DNA of 59,807 nucleotides from an uncultured bacterium (GCA_937949995.1 CALFEO010000023.1:1-59807), one strand, 5' to 3'; counted from the first letter of the stretch, positions 47,266 through 56,980 are shown. Notes: generated by a model not told the origin, from the letters alone. Numbers and translations: made by a program.

Positions 47266-50010
47266 ATGAAAAAGCTTGTCATTGTAAGTTTAAGCGCCGG
47301 TATTTTGATATTGGGCGCTGTTATTGTAAATGCGCAAACCACATTTCAAGGCCCGCCTTCGGGTTGTACCAGTCCAACTCAAACCGGTTGTAATTTGGAT
47401 GGTGTAATTTGGAACCGAGCTATTACCGCACCCCAAGCCCAAAACGCCAGTTTCTACATCTCGGGCAATACACGAACCGGCGGTTCGGCAAGAGTTGGTT
47501 CAGGGTTAACGGTAGATAGCGGAGGCGCAAATATTACTGGTACGGCTTTTATCAGTGGTAATACAAGAATAACAAACGGCTTACAGATTGATGCCAATGG
47601 CGCAAATATTACCGGCAATACGAATGTTACAGGTAATGTAAATACTACAAATGATGTCAACGCAACCGGATACTCTAGAGCTGGCGTTAACATGATCGAA
47701 ATGTGGCCAAGTGGCGATCTTTTAATGAGAACGACCAAAGCCATTCGAGTTGATAATAGCTCCGGAGCTTCTACATTTAATATTGGTAATTGGGGTGCTG
47801 CAAATCTCCCTGTTAATGTTAACATCCTGGGTACTTTGAACGTAACCGGCAACGGTACTTGGAACCAAGCCAAAATTACTTCTCGTGAATATTGTATTGG
47901 CACATCTTGCATCACAGCTTGGCCTACAGGCGGCGGTGGTGGATCCGTAACCAGCGTTGGCTCGGGTAATGGTTTAACCGGCGGGCCAATTACAAGCAGT
48001 GGAACTTTGAATGTAGGCGCGGGAACAGGTATTAGTGTTGGCACCGACGATGTTGGGTTAGATTTATCTTATACTGATGGCCGATATTTTGTGCGAGACA
48101 ATCAACTGGATAATAATGCGGGTATATATTCCAGATCAGGCAGAATCGGCGCGATGGATAATAGCGGAAGCAATTCCAATTATCCTTATGTAAATATAGG
48201 CGGAGGATACATTGGATATTATGAAAATTTAGGTTATTGGAGCGTTTCACCTTCAGTACTTTTTCGAAATTCAGTATCGATGCTTGGGGGAACAGTTTCA
48301 ATCGGTCAATCAGCCGGTCATACATTACAAATAGTCGGAATAGTCAATGGTAATACTCGATATAGTGTCGGTGGAAATTATTCCTCTTTCTGCATTTCAT
48401 CCGGCGGAACAACTTGTTCCTCATGGACTCCAACCCTTGGGGCTGTCCGTGGCGATCAACTTTGTATCGGCACAGACTGCAGAAATGCTTGGCCTTCCGC
48501 CGGCGGAACAGGAGATGTGACAGATGTTTTAGGCACGGCACCTATCACAATCACAAACAGCGGCGGTCCTCAACCAACGGTTTCACTGGCATCTTGCGCT
48601 AATGGTCAAGTATATAAATGGAACGGTACCGCTTGGGCTTGCGCAAACGACGTAACCGGAACCGGCGATATTACTGATGTTCTCGCCACTGCAAATGGCG
48701 GAGTTACCATCACTAATTCCGGAGGCCCGCAACCCTCCGTTGGCCTATTAACAACTTGTGCGTCAGGTCAAGTCCTCAAATGGAACGGCACAGCCTGGGC
48801 ATGTGCGGCTGATGCTAATTCAGGTGATATAACCGGTGTTACAGCGGGTGCCAGATTATCAGGAGGTGGTACAGTGGGTGATGTTACCCTAAGCCTTCAA
48901 ACATGTCCAAATTACAATGACATGCTTAGAATGAATTCAACCGGCCAATGGGAATGTTTAAGTTATATACCCGGTACAGGAGATATTACCGGTGTTACGG
49001 CGGGCAATGGACTCATGGGTGGCGGAACAAGTGGCGATGTCGCTTTATCTGTAAGACAAGGAACGGGTATAAATGTTTATGGAACAGGCGTTTATTTGGA
49101 CACTACCTACACAAACGGCTTGTATGTAAACAGTAGTGGAAATGATACTATGACAGGATATCTAAATTTGCAAAGTGCGGGAGTTGGCACGGGTGCGGTA
49201 GCGCTACAAGTTGCCGGTTCAGAGGCTATTTGGTACAACGGTACAAGATATAGCTGGGGTTATGGAGGAACCGAAAATTATTTCGCTGATCAAGTTTACA
49301 TTAATAATAATACAGATACATCCCTGACAAGTGATGGCGCGATAACTTTGGGAAATAAAGCCGGCACAAGTATGTCTCTTGACGGCAATGAAATTCAGGC
49401 GAGATCCGGCACAAGTGCTTCAACACTACATCTAAACTACGACGGTGGAAATATCATTACCGGTAATGGAATGATAATGCTAGCCTCTTGTTATGATTGC
49501 GGAGGAAAAATCGGAATGGGCGTTGATCCAACTTCATTAGCATATAAATTGAATCTTCCCAGTGACGGAGGGGTTACTTCAAGAGGTACTGCGCGCGCTA
49601 CTGCTTGGCATACACATTCGGATGGAAGAATTAAGTTAAATCAAAAAACCATCGATTATGGACTGGATGAATTATTAAAACTCAAACCAAAAAAATACGA
49701 ACAGCACGGATCTGATTTTGTTGATGATAATTTAATTTTATCTGATGATTATAAAATACAAATTGGTTTCATAGCTCAAGAAGTTTATCCACTGATCCCG
49801 GAGGCTGTATTTAAGCCTGAAAATGAACAAAACGATTTATGGAGTTTGGATTATGAAAAAATTATTCCTATTACCGTTAAAGCCATCCAAGAACAACAAG
49901 AGATGATCGATAGTCTCAAATCCCAAAACGACCAACTTCGCGAGCAGAATCAGGATCTGGAACAGCGTTTGCAACGCTTGGAAGCCTTGATGAGCACCAT
50001 TCTCCGCTAA
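47266..50010 (+). CDS. Tail-fibre-like surface protein with peptidase S74 chaperone domain
   Basis: A 914-aa exported protein. The signal peptide (KLVIVSLSAGILILGAVIVNAQ) is followed by low-complexity beta-helix-like repeats rich in Asn, Gly and Thr (ITGNTNVTGNV; GDITDVLATANGG; GDITGVTAGNGLMGG). The C-terminal S74 intramolecular chaperone starts at SDGRIKLNQKTIDYG (about residue 785), has LDELLKLKPKKYE and IGFIAQEVYPLIPEAV, and ends in a coiled coil. In phage fibres this domain trimerises the stalk and then cleaves itself off at the Ser. It is probably a trimeric surface fibre used in attachment. A TATAAT lies about 25-30 nt upstream. Confidence 0.88.
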   Translation: MKKLVIVSLSAGILILGAVIVNAQTTFQGPPSGCTSPTQTGCNLDGVIWNRAITAPQAQNASFYISGNTRTGGSARVGSGLTVDSGGANITGTAFISGNTRITNGLQIDANGANITGNTNVTGNVNTTNDVNATGYSRAGVNMIEMWPSGDLLMRTTKAIRVDNSSGASTFNIGNWGAANLPVNVNILGTLNVTGNGTWNQAKITSREYCIGTSCITAWPTGGGGGSVTSVGSGNGLTGGPITSSGTLNVGAGTGISVGTDDVGLDLSYTDGRYFVRDNQLDNNAGIYSRSGRIGAMDNSGSNSNYPYVNIGGGYIGYYENLGYWSVSPSVLFRNSVSMLGGTVSIGQSAGHTLQIVGIVNGNTRYSVGGNYSSFCISSGGTTCSSWTPTLGAVRGDQLCIGTDCRNAWPSAGGTGDVTDVLGTAPITITNSGGPQPTVSLASCANGQVYKWNGTAWACANDVTGTGDITDVLATANGGVTITNSGGPQPSVGLLTTCASGQVLKWNGTAWACAADANSGDITGVTAGARLSGGGTVGDVTLSLQTCPNYNDMLRMNSTGQWECLSYIPGTGDITGVTAGNGLMGGGTSGDVALSVRQGTGINVYGTGVYLDTTYTNGLYVNSSGNDTMTGYLNLQSAGVGTGAVALQVAGSEAIWYNGTRYSWGYGGTENYFADQVYINNNTDTSLTSDGAITLGNKAGTSMSLDGNEIQARSGTSASTLHLNYDGGNIITGNGMIMLASCYDCGGKIGMGVDPTSLAYKLNLPSDGGVTSRGTARATAWHTHSDGRIKLNQKTIDYGLDELLKLKPKKYEQHGSDFVDDNLILSDDYKIQIGFIAQEVYPLIPEAVFKPENEQNDLWSLDYEKIIPITVKAIQEQQEMIDSLKSQNDQLREQNQDLEQRLQRLEALMSTILR

Positions 50011-50023
50011 AAAATCGCAACAC

Positions 50024-50053
50024 CAAAAAATTCCGGCAAAACCGGGATTTTTA
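50024..50053 (+). terminator. Terminator of the S74 gene
   Basis: AAAATTCCGG-CAAAA-CCGGGATTTTT, 13 bases after the stop codon. Confidence 0.85.
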
Positions 50054-50059
50054 ATTGTA

Positions 50060-50250
50060 CTGAAATCGCACTCCATCAATGCATAATAAATAATGCAAAG
50101 TGCATAATGCATAGTGCAAAATGATTGAATCGCATGCCATTAATGCATAATGAATAATGCACAATGATTGTATCGCTGGCGCGATATTTAATTATATAAT
50201 GATCAAGTTCCAAAATTATGCATCATGCATTGTACATTATGCATAAATAT
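50060..50250. repeat. TGCATAATG repeat tract with GCTGGCGCGATA core
   Basis: Repeats of TGCATAATGAATAATGC flanking a core ATGATTGTATCGCTGGCGCG..ATAATGATCAAGT. An inverted copy lies at 59217-59340, and part of it matches the window start. Confidence 0.8.
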
Positions 50251-50266
50251 TGTGCAGTAATTCAAG

Positions 50267-50662
50267 TCAACCAAGTCTCGGCGGTTGTGGAAATGGGCTC
50301 ATCGCTACCACCGCGTCAGCCTCTTTAGCGGTTATAATCTTTTTACTCTCCAAAGTTCTGGTTAAAAAATCCACCTTCTTATCTTGCTTACGATCGTTGA
50401 TTGTTAAATCACCCCGCATATCCGCCAACTTATCATCAAGATAAGCTTTGGTAACCATTGTAGCTTTAATTTGAGTAATATCTTGCTTGATTCCACCAAT
50501 TTCTTGTTTGATTCCACCAATTTCTTGCTTAATGCCACCTATTTCTTGTCTAATTTCGGCAAATTGCTCTTCCGTATGATTCGCAAAAGCATTAACCGTG
50601 TCTAAAATGTCTCGGATATCTTTTTTCATTTCCAAGATATCATTGTTATTTGTTCCCTCCAT
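50267..50662 (-). CDS. Coiled-coil protein with heptad repeats
   Basis: A 131-aa protein that is almost entirely coiled coil: DIRDILDTVNAFANHTEEQFAEI, then three IGGIKQE units (a 21-bp tandem DNA repeat at about 50480-50545), then DITQIKATMVTKAYLDDKLAD. Similar small proteins are common in CPR genomes. Function is unknown; no membrane or signal segment is present. Confidence 0.75.
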   Translation of the reverse strand: MEGTNNNDILEMKKDIRDILDTVNAFANHTEEQFAEIRQEIGGIKQEIGGIKQEIGGIKQDITQIKATMVTKAYLDDKLADMRGDLTINDRKQDKKVDFLTRTLESKKIITAKEADAVVAMSPFPQPPRLG

Positions 50663-50784
50663 ATAAATACAGTCTATGGGTTATTATAAAAAATGGCAAA
50701 TGTGTTTGTTAAGCAAAATACATCCGCTTATGCACAAAGAAACCATTTGTTAAAAAAGCACCTTTCTCCACAGTCAAGTCAACT

Positions 50785-50965
50785 AAATACTTAATTAAAA
50801 ATTAAGAATTAAGAATTAAAAATATTGGAATCGAGCAAAGCTCGTCATTCGAAATATATATATATTAATGCCGAAGGCTACGTACATTCTTAATTTTTAA
50901 TTCTTAATTCATAATTTGGGTATAGTACATGTTCATTCATAATTCTTAATTCTTAATTTGTAAAA
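50785..50965. repeat. AATTCTTAATTC repeat tract
   Basis: AT-rich inverted tract with the core TCGAGCAAAGCTCGTCATTCG (about 50831-50850), an inverted relative of the tract at 37239-37380. The preceding bases 50663-50784 hold nothing recognisable. Confidence 0.75.
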
Positions 50966-50996
50966 GTCCGAGTGATGGGTTGTGTGAAAAGGCGTC

Positions 50997-51026
50997 TTGT
51001 CTAATAAGCTACATTTGGTTTATAGT
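50997..51026 (+). promoter_or_regulatory. cysS promoter
   Basis: TTGTCT (50997-51002), 18-bp spacer, TATAGT (51021-51026). It ends 9 nt before the cysS ATG at 51036. Confidence 0.65.
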
Positions 51027-51035
51027 GTCTCTATT

Positions 51036-52475
51036 ATGCTGAAACTTTGGAATACCGAATCTCGCACACGCGAGGCTTTTGGCTCAATAACCGAAGACGA
51101 AGTCCGCATGTATTCTTGCGGGCCAACTGTTTACGGGCGGGCACACGTGGGCAACTTGCGCGGGTACGTTATTTGGGATGTTTTAAAACGCCTGCTTCAA
51201 GCTGATGGTTATAATGTCATCCACGCCATGAACATCACAGATGTTGGCCATCTTACGGATGACGCGGATGATGGCGAGGATAAAATGCTAAAGTCCGCGC
51301 GCGAACAAGGGAAAACCGCTTGGGACATTGCCAAAGAATACGAAGAATTGTTTAAACTTGATGCTAAAAATCTCAATATAGTTTTACCCGAACCTCCGCT
51401 TTTATGCCGAGCCACAGAACATATTGAAGATCAAATCAAGCTCATCAAAACCTTGGAAGAAAAAGGCTATACCTATAAAACAAGCGACGGCATCTATTTT
51501 GATACGGCTAAATTCCCTGAATATGGCAAGCTCTCGGGTCAACCACTTGATGAAAAACTCTCCGGCGCGCGCGTCGAGGCCTCTTCGGAGAAGAAAAACG
51601 GCACCGACTTCGCCCTCTGGAAATTCAGCTACCCAAACGGAATTAATCGCGAAGAATATTTATCCAAGTTCCAAGTTCAAGATTCTAGGTTCCCGGCACG
51701 TTCAATGGAATGGCCCAGCCCCTGGGGTCTCGGTTTCCCCGGTTGGCATGCCGAATGCTCGGCCATGAGCAAAAAATACCTCGGCCAGCCATTCGACATC
51801 CACACCGGTGGAGTGGATCACATTCCCGTGCATCACGAAAACGAAATCGCGCAAAGTGTTTGCGCTTACGGCGTACCGTTGGCAAATTTTTGGTTGCATA
51901 ATGAATTCTTGACTGTTGACGGCCAAAAAATGAGCAAATCTTTGGGCAACGTCTACACACTGGAAGATTGCAAAACTCACAACATCGACCCTCTCGCTTT
52001 ACGCTATTTTTACCTCGGCGCCCATTACCGCCAAAAACTCAACTTTACCTGGGATGCTGTCTCGGCCTCGCAAAACGCCCTCAATAAACTCCGCCAAACA
52101 GTCCGCGGTTGGGATGCGCCCGCAGATGTCAATTTAGAATACGACGACCGCTTCAAAGCCGAAATCATGGACGATATCAACACTGCATCAGCGCTTGGAG
52201 TTCTTTGGGAAATGGTAAACGACCCAAACGTTCCAACATCCGAAAAATCCGCTACTCTAATCGAATGGAATCAAATTTTGGGTCTGGGTTTAAATGATTA
52301 CATCGCCAAACAAATCGAAATCCCCGCAAACGTTATCGCCATAGCCAACCGCCGTTGGGAAGCCCGCTCCAACAAAGATTGGGACACAGCCGACAGCCTC
52401 CGCCGTGAACTCGAAACCCTGGGCTGGACCATGCAAGATGGAGAAGACGGTTACAAGTTGCAACCGAATAAATAA
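51036..52475 (+). CDS. cysS: Cysteinyl-tRNA synthetase
   Basis: Charges tRNA-Cys. The 479-aa class I synthetase has the zinc-binding Cys in YSCGPTVYGRAHVGNLR (HIGH box as HVGN), the GGVDHIPVHHENEIAQ region and the KMSKS loop in GQKMSKSLGN. A C-terminal anticodon-binding domain follows. Length is normal. The start was chosen at ATG 51036 because it lies 9 nt after the -10 box; upstream codons overlap the promoter. Confidence 0.97.
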   Translation: MLKLWNTESRTREAFGSITEDEVRMYSCGPTVYGRAHVGNLRGYVIWDVLKRLLQADGYNVIHAMNITDVGHLTDDADDGEDKMLKSAREQGKTAWDIAKEYEELFKLDAKNLNIVLPEPPLLCRATEHIEDQIKLIKTLEEKGYTYKTSDGIYFDTAKFPEYGKLSGQPLDEKLSGARVEASSEKKNGTDFALWKFSYPNGINREEYLSKFQVQDSRFPARSMEWPSPWGLGFPGWHAECSAMSKKYLGQPFDIHTGGVDHIPVHHENEIAQSVCAYGVPLANFWLHNEFLTVDGQKMSKSLGNVYTLEDCKTHNIDPLALRYFYLGAHYRQKLNFTWDAVSASQNALNKLRQTVRGWDAPADVNLEYDDRFKAEIMDDINTASALGVLWEMVNDPNVPTSEKSATLIEWNQILGLGLNDYIAKQIEIPANVIAIANRRWEARSNKDWDTADSLRRELETLGWTMQDGEDGYKLQPNK

Positions 52476-52489
52476 TAACCCCTTGTTTG

Positions 52490-52800
52490 TCATTTCTGCT
52501 ACTTAGATGCATCAGCCTTTATCAGCTACCAGCTTCTAGCTTCTAGCCACTAGCCAAACCAACTAAGGTTCGTCATTTCGAATCGGATGTGAGAAATCTC
52601 CACTGTTATTACCAGCTTGAGTTTTACAAGCGGAGATTTCTCACGTTCGTTCGAAATGACAAGCCGTGGTTATTCAAGCACGGATAAACACCACATCTTC
52701 GCCTTGCGGCTTCGAGTGGCACGCAAGGTTTATCCCTGCGCGGGCGGGCGATTCCGTTATAAAGTTACGGCGAATCCTCCCTGCCTCCTTATTAAGGAGG
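52490..52800. repeat. Mixed repeat cluster
   Basis: A heptamer array (about 52519-52556), a full GAGAAATCTCC palindrome (52565-52662), fragments of the GGATAAACAC repeat (about 52680-52740) and CTCCTTATTAAGGAGG (about 52785-52800). An open frame runs through this DNA into the next gene but has no coding features. Confidence 0.75.
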
Positions 52801-52861
52801 TGCTTCGAATTTTTGACACATGGCACGTGGGGATTGTCCACTCGTTACAAACGTTACTACA

Positions 52862-52891
52862 TTACGACTTTTTGTGTAGTTATGTTATAAT
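52862..52891 (+). promoter_or_regulatory. Promoter of the TraG-like ATPase operon
   Basis: TTACGA (52862-52867), 18-bp spacer, TATAAT (52886-52891). It ends 13 nt before the ATG at 52905. Confidence 0.6.
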
Positions 52892-52904
52892 ACAACCGAA
52901 ATCT

Positions 52905-53501
52905 ATGCAGGCACCAACCTCACAGCAAAACGAAGAGGAACGCTTTTCCGAGAGCGCGATCGATGGCATCTCTTCTTCAACAGAAAAAGCTCCGGCTACC
53001 GAGGCGGGCGATATTTCGGGTCTTGAAGCTGATAAAAAAGCTTTGGAACAGGCTACCGAAGGCACAAACATCACAACCGCGGATGGACAAATTTTTAAAA
53101 CTTTGCGTGCTTTACCGGCAGAGCCTCAAGGTCCGATGCCCACCGAAACTCAAGTCGAATCCGCCGGTCAAGATAAAATCGTTAAAGAAATCGAACAAAT
53201 AATGTCTGCGGATTTGGCGCAAATCGATCCTAAAACAAAACAACTTACAGGGCTGTTTACCGAAATTCCGCCCGACAGACAAGCATTGCTCAAACAAGAG
53301 GGCGAACGGATTGCGCGGGAGTTTGACGCTATGATCAAATCAGGAAAGCTTGATCTTCAAGAAGTCCATAATGATGTCGAACAATGGCTGCGAATCATTC
53401 CCACGGTCAACAAACCCTGGTTGGCACAGCAAGCAACAATTATTACCGATAAAATTGCCAATATCCATCAAGAATACATCCGTGATATAAATCCCAATTA
53501 A
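52905..53501 (+). CDS. Acidic hypothetical protein paired with the TraG-like ATPase
   Basis: A 198-aa acidic protein. The first 70 residues are Glu/Ser/Thr-rich and probably disordered. The rest is helical (DKIVKEIEQIMSADLAQI; KQEGERIAREFDAMIKSG; HNDVEQWLRIIPTVNKPWL). No family was recognised. It sits 2 nt before the ATPase gene behind one promoter, so it probably works with it. ATG 52905 was preferred over the frame extending to 52617 because that extension runs through repeats and the promoter. Confidence 0.72.
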   Translation: MQAPTSQQNEEERFSESAIDGISSSTEKAPATEAGDISGLEADKKALEQATEGTNITTADGQIFKTLRALPAEPQGPMPTETQVESAGQDKIVKEIEQIMSADLAQIDPKTKQLTGLFTEIPPDRQALLKQEGERIAREFDAMIKSGKLDLQEVHNDVEQWLRIIPTVNKPWLAQQATIITDKIANIHQEYIRDINPN

Positions 53502-53503
53502 CC

Positions 53504-56089
53504 ATGATCTTTAGCACTTTTTCGGCCATGCAAATCGGCCTCACAACTCAATCAACCGGAGGGATCTCTTTCAGTTCTCTGTTTTTAAATCCGATTATTG
53601 CATACGCTTTAATCGCTGTAGGTTTGATCGGGGGCATATTTTTGGCTGTCTTTTTGATTCGTCGTCATCTGCACCTCAAAGTAAAATACACGCGCTCCAA
53701 TCAAAAAGTCGTGCTTCGCGTTAAAGTACCCAAAGAGGTGCGCCGCGAAGATGTGGAACAGCAAAAAAGCCTGCAACAGATGCAAGAACTTATCGGTTTT
53801 ACGGAAACCATTTTTCAAACCATCGGCTCCATGCGCGCGGACAGGGGATTGTCGGCTTGGCTTAAAGGCCGGGAAGACGTATTGACTTTCGAAATGATCG
53901 TGCATAAAAGCTTGATCATGTTTTATGTAACCTGCCAAAAAAAGCACCGCCAATTCATTGAATCTCAAATACAAGCTCAATATCCTCATTCATCCATCGA
54001 AGATCTTGGTGATTACAACATTTTTTCACCCAAAGGCGTGGCTCTTGGCGCATACCTTACATTCAAAAAACCCTACTACTTCCCAATCAAAACTTACGAA
54101 AAGATGGAATCCGATCCGTTAAACACGATTACCAATGCTCTCTCCAAGATAGAGGATAATGACGGTGCCGCTATCCAATTCGTAATCAAGTCCGCTTATG
54201 CCAAATGGCGCAACGAAGGCCTGCGTATAGCCCGCGCCATGCAACAAGGTAAAAAATACTCCGAAGTAACCAAAGGCGGTTTTAATAAATTCGTTAAAGA
54301 AACCGGGGATATCATCAAAGGCCCCAAATCCTCGGACGAACCGAAAGAACAATATAGGCTCTCTCCTCTGGAAGAAGAAATGGTTAAGGGACTCGAAGAA
54401 AAAGCTTCCAAAGCCGGTGTTGATGTCAATATCCGCGTCATCACCACCGCCGATAACTTTGAAAAGGCCAAACACTATCTTGATGATATATTAAACGCTT
54501 TCGGGCAATATAACATTTTCGAATACGGCAATGCTTTTAAAGTTTCCACGCCCCGCAATCAAGATCAGCTCATCTCATTTTTCATAAATCGTCACTTTGA
54601 TCCTCGCTTTGGCATCGTATTGAACAGCGAAGAACTCTCATCTCTCTGGCACTTGCCTCTGCCATCAACCGAAACCCCAAAAATCGATTGGCTTTTGTCG
54701 CGCAAATCGCTTCCGCCGTCCAACTTGCCGCGCGAAGGTATCTTGCTTGGAGTGTCCTCATACCGCGGACATACTTACGAAATCCGCCAAAAACCCGCTG
54801 ATCGCAGGCGCCATTCGTACATCATCGGTAAATCCGGCGGCGGTAAATCCGTATTCATGAGTTCCATGATCAAACAAGATATCGAAAACGGCCACGGAGT
54901 TTGCGTTATGGATCCTCACGGTGATTTGGCGCGCGAGTGCATCGAATTCGTTCCCAAAGAACGCGCCGAAGATGTTATCTACTTCAATCCGGCCGATTAC
55001 GAGCGCCCCATGGCCTTAAACATGCTCGAGTACGATCCGGGCAATCCGCAACAAAAAACTTTCGCCGTCGAAGAAATGTTAAAAATCTTCGATCAACTCT
55101 ACGACCTCAAAGCCACGGGCGGGCCCATGTTCGAGTACTACATGCGTAATGCCATGCTTTTAATCATGGATCATCCCGAATCCGGCTCCACTTTGGTCGA
55201 AATTCCCAAAGTTCTGGCTGATGATCAATACCGTGCTTTCAAATTGAGCAAATGCACCATGCCCAACGTTAAGGATTTCTGGATCAAGGAAGCGCAAAAA
55301 GCCGGCGGAGAAGCCTCTTTGGCCAACATGGTGCCATACATCGCCTCCAAACTCACCCCATTCATCACCAACGATTTCCTGCGCCCGGTCATTTCCCAAC
55401 AAAAATCCAGTTTCAACTTCCGCGAGGCCATGGATTCCGGCAAATTGATTTTTTGCGAGTTAAACAAAGGCAAGCTCGGCGACATGAGCTCGTATCTGGT
55501 CGGTATGATCATCGTCGGTAAAATCTTAATGGCCGCGCTTTCCCGCAGTGACATGGATTCCTCCAAACGTCGTGATTTTTACCTTTACATTGATGAGTTC
55601 CAAAACTTTTTAACCGATTCCATCTCGGCCATTCTTTCCGAAGCTCGCAAATACGGCCTCAACCTGGTTATCGCGCACCAATTTATCAGCCAACTCTCAC
55701 GCAAAGGTGATAATGCCATCAGAGACGCCATCTTCGGTAACATTGGCACCATGTCCGCCTTCCGTATCGGTGCCGAAGATGCGGAATTTTTGGAAAAGGA
55801 GTTCTCACCAACATTCACCAAATTCGATCTGATGAATACCGAGGCCTACACCGTCAACATAAAATTATTGATCGACAACACAGCCTCCAAACCGTTTAAC
55901 ATGATGCCCATCATGCCGCCCAAGGGCAATAAAAAACTGGCCGAGATGATTAAAGAGCTGTCTCGTTACAAATACGGGCGTAAACGCGAGATAGTCGAAG
56001 CCGAACTTGCCGAGCGTTATGGTGAGATAGATAAGATGATTCAAGCCGAAGCCCAATCCGCCCGCCCGCGCGGAGCATTTGACTTTTAG
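53504..56089 (+). CDS. Membrane-anchored TraG/VirD4-like ATPase
   Basis: An 861-aa protein with an N-terminal membrane segment (NPIIAYALIAVGLIGGIFLAVFLI) and a family-specific middle domain of about 350 residues. A conjugation-coupling-type motor follows: Walker A GKSGGGKSV (about 445), MDPHGDLA, Walker B-like LYIDEFQNF (about 697) and NLVIAHQFISQL. Such ATPases are widespread in CPR genomes beside type IV pilus or DNA-uptake genes. No relaxase or other secretion gene is next to it, so DNA import, conjugation or protein export cannot be decided. Confidence 0.85.
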   Translation: MIFSTFSAMQIGLTTQSTGGISFSSLFLNPIIAYALIAVGLIGGIFLAVFLIRRHLHLKVKYTRSNQKVVLRVKVPKEVRREDVEQQKSLQQMQELIGFTETIFQTIGSMRADRGLSAWLKGREDVLTFEMIVHKSLIMFYVTCQKKHRQFIESQIQAQYPHSSIEDLGDYNIFSPKGVALGAYLTFKKPYYFPIKTYEKMESDPLNTITNALSKIEDNDGAAIQFVIKSAYAKWRNEGLRIARAMQQGKKYSEVTKGGFNKFVKETGDIIKGPKSSDEPKEQYRLSPLEEEMVKGLEEKASKAGVDVNIRVITTADNFEKAKHYLDDILNAFGQYNIFEYGNAFKVSTPRNQDQLISFFINRHFDPRFGIVLNSEELSSLWHLPLPSTETPKIDWLLSRKSLPPSNLPREGILLGVSSYRGHTYEIRQKPADRRRHSYIIGKSGGGKSVFMSSMIKQDIENGHGVCVMDPHGDLARECIEFVPKERAEDVIYFNPADYERPMALNMLEYDPGNPQQKTFAVEEMLKIFDQLYDLKATGGPMFEYYMRNAMLLIMDHPESGSTLVEIPKVLADDQYRAFKLSKCTMPNVKDFWIKEAQKAGGEASLANMVPYIASKLTPFITNDFLRPVISQQKSSFNFREAMDSGKLIFCELNKGKLGDMSSYLVGMIIVGKILMAALSRSDMDSSKRRDFYLYIDEFQNFLTDSISAILSEARKYGLNLVIAHQFISQLSRKGDNAIRDAIFGNIGTMSAFRIGAEDAEFLEKEFSPTFTKFDLMNTEAYTVNIKLLIDNTASKPFNMMPIMPPKGNKKLAEMIKELSRYKYGRKREIVEAELAERYGEIDKMIQAEAQSARPRGAFDF

Positions 56090-56127
56090 CGTTTCACGGG
56101 TAAACTAAAAGTATGTTACAATATATA

Positions 56128-56154
56128 TGTGGATAAAAATAAAAATTATCCACA
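56128..56154. promoter_or_regulatory. Two perfect inverted DnaA-box-like sites
   Basis: TGTGGATAA (56128-56136), 9 A/T bases, TTATCCACA (56146-56154). Both match the strict DnaA box. The pair lies 20 bp upstream of the next start codon; it could also form a hairpin in RNA. Confidence 0.6.
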
Positions 56155-56173
56155 ATTGACATAAACAAAAATT

Positions 56174-56836
56174 ATGACCCTAAACCCACAAGATGCTGTA
56201 AACGAAGCGGAAAACTACGACAACGAAGAGCTTACGATACAGCAACCGATTTCCGACGATACTCAAGCTGGTACTGATGCCGTCATTTTAAATTCCATCG
56301 AGACAAAACTCGCTCTGGCGCGGAAAATGATAGCCAATCTCAAAAACGAGATCAGCAACTTGGATCGTCTTTTGGCCAGCGATGCCGAACCTGCTGATTT
56401 ACAGCAATTCGTTCGTTCCGAACCTACGTCCGAAGGCGATTTAATGCATCCGGTTAACGAAGGCAAAATCGTAGAAGGTGTTTTTGACGGTCAAAACATG
56501 ATCGGTTCCGACGGCAAAACCTATATCGTTCCGCCAAATTACGCCTCCAAATCCAAACTGGTCGAAGGCGATATCATGAAGCTGACAATTCAACCCAACG
56601 GCAGTTTCTTATACAAACAAATCGGCCCCATCGAGCGTCAACGCGCCATGGGTGTGCTCACTAAAGATGAGGTTACAGCCGATTGGAAGGTTATAGCCGA
56701 AGGTAAAAAATATAATATTCTCACAGCATCGGTCACATATTTTAAAGGCGAAAACGGCGACGATGTTGTAATTCTCATCCCCAAAGCCGCCCCATCCAAA
56801 TGGGCCGCTCTCGAAAACGTTATTCACCGAATCTAA
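56174..56836 (+). CDS. Conserved hypothetical protein with helical and beta-barrel-like halves
   Basis: A 220-aa protein. Residues 1-80 are acidic and helical with a short coiled coil (KLALARKMIANLKNEISNLD). Residues 95-220 look like an OB/TRAM-like beta domain (GKIVEGVFDGQNMIGSDGK, VEGDIMKLTIQPNGSFLYKQ), ending VILIPKAAPSKWAALENVI. No named family was recognised. It is located between the ATPase operon and dnaX, behind inverted DnaA-box-like sites. A role in nucleic-acid binding is a guess. Confidence 0.75.
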   Translation: MTLNPQDAVNEAENYDNEELTIQQPISDDTQAGTDAVILNSIETKLALARKMIANLKNEISNLDRLLASDAEPADLQQFVRSEPTSEGDLMHPVNEGKIVEGVFDGQNMIGSDGKTYIVPPNYASKSKLVEGDIMKLTIQPNGSFLYKQIGPIERQRAMGVLTKDEVTADWKVIAEGKKYNILTASVTYFKGENGDDVVILIPKAAPSKWAALENVIHRI

Positions 56837-56837
56837 T

Positions 56838-56930
56838 CAGTTCATCAAGTTAAAAGCACCAAGTTCATCAAGAGAGGCTTAAGTAACTCTTGATGAACTT
56901 TAGACTTGATGAACTTGCTACTTACAGCCT
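56838..56930. repeat. AGTTCATCAAG palindromic repeat
   Basis: Near-perfect palindromic copy between the hypothetical gene and dnaX, followed by a small CAGCCTTCGGCTG hairpin (about 56926-56938). Confidence 0.8.
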
Positions 56931-56980
56931 TCGGCTGTTAGTTGACCTAACGCTCCCTAGTGAGTATTCTTTTGGCGTAT

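Noticed and set aside
52617..52904. 96-aa N-terminal extension of the protein before the TraG-like ATPase
   Set aside because: It runs through GAGAAATCTCC repeats and the TATAAT promoter; translation from ATG 52905 is more sensible.
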